18,070 nucleotides of DNA from CAUZIZ01 sp963579905 (GTDB lineage: Bacteria > Acidobacteriota > UBA6911 > RPQK01 > JAJDTT01): positions 1 to 18,070 of the forward strand of contig CAUZIZ010000115.1 of NCBI GenBank assembly GCA_963579905.1. Direction: 5' to 3'. Positions within the stretch are counted from its first letter, which is position 1. Each line of letters opens with the position of its first letter. Shown here piece by piece: positions 15,157-18,070 of this stretch. The position numbers were made by a program, and so were the translations under genes. A model generated the notes under the pieces. The model saw only the letters and a list, made by a program, of their open reading frames with translations. It was not told where the DNA came from and searched no databases.

Positions 15157-15297
15157 TCAAGAATAATTTCGCAGATTTGGCCGCGAACGATTGAGCGAAA
15201 CCGTAGGCGTAGCCGAGCCTACGTTGAGGATTTCGCGATTGAGGAGCGGCCGAAGATGGTGTGAAGATGAGATGCCAGAATGTGAAGTTGTTCTTGA
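15157..15297. repeat. Large imperfect palindrome between convergent genes
   Basis: The outer arms TCAAGAA (15157-15163) and TTCTTGA (15291-15297) match exactly. Inner arms pair with mismatches: GATTTGGCCG near 15174-15183 with CGGCCGAAGATG near 15246-15257, and GCGAAA near 15195 with TTTCGC near 15231. The centre is a perfect stem CGTAGGC (15202-15208) / GCCTACG (15217-15223). It could be a MITE-like element or a bidirectional terminator between the DUF309 gene and the minus-strand 202-aa gene. Confidence 0.6.
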
Positions 15298-15304
15298 AAG
15301 AGCC

Positions 15305-15913
15305 CTAAGTCGAAATTTTCCGGTAAACGGCCGCATACACGGTTCGAAAGGGCGATACACAGTAGTTCTCTACCAGGTTCTTAGCTGAAACGGGATGGTT
15401 AAGGCACCTTTCCAAATGCTGGTTATTCACACTGAAGGAGAGACGCATGATGTCTGCACCCTCTGCTCTCGTCTCAACCTGGAAGGCGTCGGTGGGATTG
15501 GGCTTCAGCAAAAAAATGTCGCAATACCGGTAGTTCTTGAGCTCGTAGGGTGTAGGGACCAGTTTTTCACCCAGATTCTCATAATGGGCTAGCAGTCGTC
15601 GTTGAAAGTCCTGGTAGTCGAATCTCTCGACCTTGTTGTTTACGCTGACCTCAATCAGCAGGCTATTCTCCTGCCAACGCGATAACAGCCCATAGGTAAA
15701 ATCCAGGTCGTCTTTGTTGAACTTGATCCGGTGCCCTCGTTCATCGTGGAAACGCTTTAATTCCTCTTGCCGCTTCCCAAGCTCAGACTCTGTTTCGAGC
15801 TGTTCTCGCGTAGAATAAAAGCCGGAAATGTTTTCATACCAGTCGTCGATGATCGAGCCGAGAATCTTGTCGGTGGCTTGCTGCAGGTTGCTCTCTTGAT
15901 TAGTCAAAGTCAT
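15305..15913 (-). CDS. Hypothetical protein, second gene of a two-gene unit
   Basis: The 202-aa protein is not recognised. It is hydrophilic, without signal or membrane segment. The N-terminal half is charged and helical (REQLETESELGKRQEELKRF). The middle has a mixed alpha/beta pattern (DDLDFTYGLLSRWQENSLLI), and the end carries FSVNNQHLERCLNHPVSAKN. The start ATG 15913 overlaps the stop of the preceding gene as TGATG, so translation is coupled. It ends with TAG next to the large palindrome. A TTG at 15916 is an alternative start. Confidence 0.65.
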   Translation of the reverse strand: MTLTNQESNLQQATDKILGSIIDDWYENISGFYSTREQLETESELGKRQEELKRFHDERGHRIKFNKDDLDFTYGLLSRWQENSLLIEVSVNNKVERFDYQDFQRRLLAHYENLGEKLVPTPYELKNYRYCDIFLLKPNPTDAFQVETRAEGADIMRLSFSVNNQHLERCLNHPVSAKNLVENYCVSPFRTVYAAVYRKIST

Positions 15914-16182
15914 CAATTCATCAACTGCCGGATTTGCTGCTCAAGTTCGAGTCGGGTCACGAAAGAGGTCTCTTCAAGGTCTGGGTCTTCTGCCAGCAAC
16001 TTACGCACCTCAAACAGCGAACTTCCTCTCAGGATGTCGTTGAGTTCTTGCGGAGTGAGGGTTGAAGGGTGAGGTCCCGAAGGAGAGATCCAAAGTTCGC
16101 TCTCTCCCCTAGCGCAGCCGATGAGTAGTTGGTTCGTCTGACATAGTAACTCTAGATAGTCGAGTGTAATCCAGTTGATCAT
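15913..16182 (-). CDS. Small hypothetical protein, first gene of a two-gene unit
   Basis: The 89-aa product (MINWITLDYLELLCQTNQLL at the start, a helical charged end LELEQQIRQL) is not recognised. It precedes the 202-aa gene with a TGATG overlap and has a good candidate promoter just upstream. A small gene coupled to a larger unknown one can be a toxin-antitoxin or effector-regulator pair, but no motif here supports that. It may equally be a pair of interacting cytoplasmic proteins. Confidence 0.6.
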   Translation of the reverse strand: MINWITLDYLELLCQTNQLLIGCARGESELWISPSGPHPSTLTPQELNDILRGSSLFEVRKLLAEDPDLEETSFVTRLELEQQIRQLMN

Positions 16183-16200
16183 CAGCGCTCGTCCGGGCCC

Positions 16201-16230
16201 AGTATATTCAGTTTCGATCTACGGTTGCAA
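16201..16230 (-). promoter_or_regulatory. Candidate promoter for the 16182-15305 pair
   Basis: On the minus strand TTGCAA (16230-16225) and TATACT (16206-16201) are 18 bases apart. Transcription would start near 16194, about 12 bases before ATG 16182. Confidence 0.5.
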
Positions 16231-16283
16231 GCGGCGGGCCTCTACCCTCTGTACTTGAAAAACAGATTTGGATGCGGCACGTT

Positions 16284-16312
16284 TTCCGTTGGGTCTCAAC
16301 GCTCGCTATAAT
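16284..16312 (+). promoter_or_regulatory. Candidate promoter for the thioredoxin-TPR gene
   Basis: A perfect -10 box TATAAT lies at 16307-16312. The -35 position 17 bases upstream (TTCCGT, 16284-16289) is weak. The leader to ATG 16332 would be only about 13 bases. Confidence 0.5.
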
Positions 16313-16331
16313 GTGAGCGGAGCGTGCAACA

Positions 16332-17201
16332 ATGCAGGAGGAATCCGGGGAGCTCGTCGTCGATGTGGGCGAGACAAATTTTCAGGGACAGGTCGTAGAA
16401 CACTCGCGAACCCGACCGGTGATCGTCGATTTCTGGGCCGCTTGGTGTGGGCCGTGCCGGACCTTGACTCCGATCTTGGAGGGACTGGCTAAGGAATTTG
16501 GGGGCGCGTTTCTGTTGGCGCGAGTGAACACGGAAGAGGCGCCGCAGCTCGCTAGTCAGTTCCAGATACAAAGCATACCCATGGTGGTTTCCTTTCGTGA
16601 TGGCGAGCCTGTGGATCAGTTCATTGGATTGCTTCCGGAAAGCGAGGTGCGCCGCTTCTTGCGGGCGCAATGTCCAAGCCAAGCAGATCAGATCGTTCTT
16701 CGGGCCAAGAAAAAAATGGCGGGAGGAGATGTTGAGGCGGCCTATCAGGATTTCCGGGAGGCTCAGGCCCAGGAGGCTGACCACCCTGGAGCCCTGCTCG
16801 GTCTCGCCCAGATCGCCCTCGAGCATCAGAACTACGACGAAATGGACGAGCTCCTCGCCAAGATTTCAAACCTCTCCCCTCAAGCCGATGAAGCGGAGCG
16901 ACTCAAGGTTTTGGCAAGACTCCAAAGACGGTGTAGAGAGGCTGGAGGGCTGGAAGCCTCTCGTAGCCGGTGGGAGCAGGACCCCTTAAACCTGGAGGCC
17001 CGCTACGTTGTGGCGTGCTGTCTCGCGGCGAGCCTGGAGTACCGCGAGTCCCTCGAGATACTCCTAGGTATTGTCGCTGAAGATCGCTCTTTCGGAAAGG
17101 ACGCTGGGCGCAAGACAATGTTGGACGTTTTCGCTCTCAACGGCAATCGATCACCCCTGGCCGAAGAATACCGTACACGCCTGTCCCGAGTGATCTTCTG
17201 A
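16332..17201 (+). CDS. cnoX: Co-chaperedoxin CnoX/YbbN-like thioredoxin-TPR protein
   Basis: The 289-aa protein has an N-terminal thioredoxin fold with the intact active site WCGPC (38-42) and the cis-proline in SIPM (P83). A C-terminal TPR-like part follows (~115-289), with VEAAYQDFREAQAQEADHPG and ARYVVACCLAASLEYRESLE and the typical ending LAEEYRTRLSRVIF. This layout is that of CnoX (YbbN), which protects proteins from over-oxidation and hands them to chaperones. E. coli CnoX lacks a redox-active CxxC, whereas many other bacteria, like this one, keep it, so thiol-disulfide activity is likely. It is divergent from the two unknown genes and has its own candidate promoter. Confidence 0.9.
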   Translation: MQEESGELVVDVGETNFQGQVVEHSRTRPVIVDFWAAWCGPCRTLTPILEGLAKEFGGAFLLARVNTEEAPQLASQFQIQSIPMVVSFRDGEPVDQFIGLLPESEVRRFLRAQCPSQADQIVLRAKKKMAGGDVEAAYQDFREAQAQEADHPGALLGLAQIALEHQNYDEMDELLAKISNLSPQADEAERLKVLARLQRRCREAGGLEASRSRWEQDPLNLEARYVVACCLAASLEYRESLEILLGIVAEDRSFGKDAGRKTMLDVFALNGNRSPLAEEYRTRLSRVIF

Positions 17202-17617
17202 ACCCACGACTTGCCAGTTTGTGTCACCTCGAGTTAACAAAAATCGTTCTTTTCGGGCTCTCTTTTTCTGCAGTTCGGTTCCCTTTCAGCTAGTGTTAAT
17301 TGGATGCAAATCGGCGTAACTCCAAGTTCTCTGGTGTTTTCCCTGAGGTCTCTCTGATCTCGCCCACCAGTTTGGCCTCAGAATTGCTAACAGCTAAGCG
17401 CGGAGCCTTGGGTAGATGTAGGAGTGGGTGACTCGCGCTGTGTTTTCCAGAACCCGTGTCGAGCCTTTTTAAATTTGGTGTCCAGGGGCTCCGCACTCTT
17501 CTTCTTTTCTCTCTCCCATACCTAAGTATACTGGAACGTAAATACGGCAACGTTTGCAGATGGAGCTTGCGCGGATCTTTGGCGTGGCTGGGGCCACAGG
17601 CATCTGCTCTAAGAGGT

Positions 17618-17746
17618 CAATCCCAACGGGATTGCGGATTCTAGCCCAGCCCAGGGTTTCCGAACCCTGGGCTGGGCTAGAACAACCCAGAAGTCAACCC
17701 TGAAAGGGTTGTGGAAAACAAGCGTTCCGCAACCCCTACAGGGTTG
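17618..17746. repeat. Cluster of compact palindromes (REP-like)
   Basis: There are four units. CAATCCC-AAC-GGGATTG lies at 17618-17634. A perfect 18-base-arm palindrome at 17641-17680 has left arm CTAGCCCAGCCCAGGGTT, loop TCCG and the exact reverse complement as right arm. CAACCC/GGGTTG stems lie at 17695-17711 and 17730-17746. The last two are also inverted copies of each other. The core CCCAGGG/CCCTGGG recurs at 191-224 at the other end of the window. Confidence 0.8.
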
Positions 17747-17765
17747 AGATCAAAGGGTATATTCC

Positions 17766-17806
17766 GGGCACATAGGTAACAGTTTCTCCCAGGCACATAG
17801 GTTACA
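17766..17806 (+). repeat. Pair of 16-bp near-direct repeats before the transposase
   Basis: GGGCACATAGGTAACA (17766-17781) and AGGCACATAGGTTACA (17791-17806) are 25 bases apart, just upstream of the IS481-like transposase. They are likely part of the element's end, for example transposase binding sites. Confidence 0.55.
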
Positions 17807-17815
17807 AGAGGAGTC

Positions 17816-18070
17816 ATGTCATGGAAAGAGACGTGTGTAATGAGCGAAGGAGTGAAACTGATGACCGAACATCTGGAGGGGGACTATGGAATTACGGAGT
17901 TATCGCAGGCCTATGGGGTGAGTCGGAAGACGGTGTACAAGTGGATTGGGCGTTACGAAAAAGAAGGGTGGTTGGGACTGGAAGATCGCTCGCGTGCGCC
18001 CCACCGCCACGCTAACGCGGTGGAGAGGAGATTGAGAAGAAGCTTTTAGAATGGAAGGCCCGTTGGCCGT
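17816..18070 (+). pseudogene. IS481-type transposase, frameshifted and cut by the window edge
   Basis: From ATG 17816 (AGAGGAG upstream) the protein begins MSWKETCVMSEGVKL. It then shows a helix-turn-helix (YGITELSQAYGVSRKTVYKW) and GLEDRSRAPHRH, a typical IS481-family N-terminus. The frame stops at 18047-18049, but the neighbouring frame continues as EEIEKKLLEWKARWP to the window end, so a one-base insertion near 18025 breaks the gene. The DDE catalytic core would lie beyond the window. Confidence 0.8.

Larger units (their letters stand above)
17202..17815. other. Intergenic region with palindromes and IS481-like end
   Basis: No gene was recognised over about 600 bases. The left half is T-rich with no clear structure, but AGATGTAGGAG at 17413-17423 also occurs at 5054-5064. 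The right half carries the palindromes and the direct repeats listed separately. Confidence 0.6.

Noticed and set aside
15305..16182. A toxin-antitoxin call for the two-gene pair
   Set aside because: Neither protein shows a recognisable toxin, nuclease or antitoxin DNA-binding motif, so the label would be a guess.
16296..16826. Minus-strand frame of 176 codons opposite the thioredoxin-TPR gene
   Set aside because: The plus strand encodes an intact WCGPC thioredoxin fold; the reverse frame shows no motif.
17618..17746. Repeated palindromes as a possible CRISPR array
   Set aside because: Units differ in length and sequence, no regular spacers exist and no cas gene is nearby.

Overview
The window reads as ordinary chromosomal DNA of a free-living bacterium with moderately high GC. 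Gene types, the IS21-like element with a cargo gene, the IS481-like element and many intergenic palindromes of the CCCAGGGTT / AACCCTGGG and CAACCC / GGGTTG kind suggest an Acidobacteriota-like or similar environmental lineage. That placement is an inference from gene style, not from a marker gene. No rRNA, tRNA, CRISPR array or replication origin was seen.

Layout. (1) 1-371: intergenic, full of small hairpins. (2) 372-4759, plus strand: a tight three-gene unit made of a fused acyl-AMP ligase / acyl carrier / PlsC acyltransferase, a radical SAM protein with an extra C-terminal cysteine cluster, and a metallophosphoesterase-fold protein whose first metal motif is altered. (3) 4760-5165: intergenic repeat copy A. 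(4) 5166-6879, minus strand: a two-gene unit of an unknown 194-aa protein and a MetE-like zinc methyltransferase. (5) 6880-9431: a decayed zone. It holds the N-terminal part of a Wzz/GumC-type polysaccharide chain-length gene with an internal TAG, cut at 8257 by an IS21-family remnant that carries a truncated, frameshifted istB and a broken cargo gene. (6) 9432-11315, minus strand: pyrE, a small CPCC protein and a glycoside-hydrolase-like lipoprotein. (7) 11442-12776, plus strand: an NRAMP-fold transporter without the usual DPGN motif. (8) 12777-13116: repeat copy B, inverted relative to copy A. (9) 13117-15121, plus strand: a ClpX-like AAA+ ATPase without the zinc finger, then a DUF309 protein. 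(10) 15157-15297: a large imperfect palindrome between convergent genes. (11) 15305-16182, minus strand: two overlapping unknown genes, divergent from (12) a cnoX/ybbN-like thioredoxin-TPR gene at 16332-17201. Both have good candidate promoters. (13) 17202-17815: intergenic with three compact palindromes. (14) 17816 to the end: the start of a frameshifted IS481-type transposase.

Working together. The lipid-activating fusion, radical SAM and phosphoesterase-like genes look co-transcribed and are the best candidate for an uncharacterised pathway, possibly lipid or lipid-linked. The orphan ClpX-like ATPase and the CnoX-like co-chaperone belong to protein quality control, but nothing links them to each other. 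The 6.9-9.4 kb zone and the window end record past transposition. The matched inverted ~200-bp repeats at 4.8 and 12.9 kb are the clearest non-coding structure.
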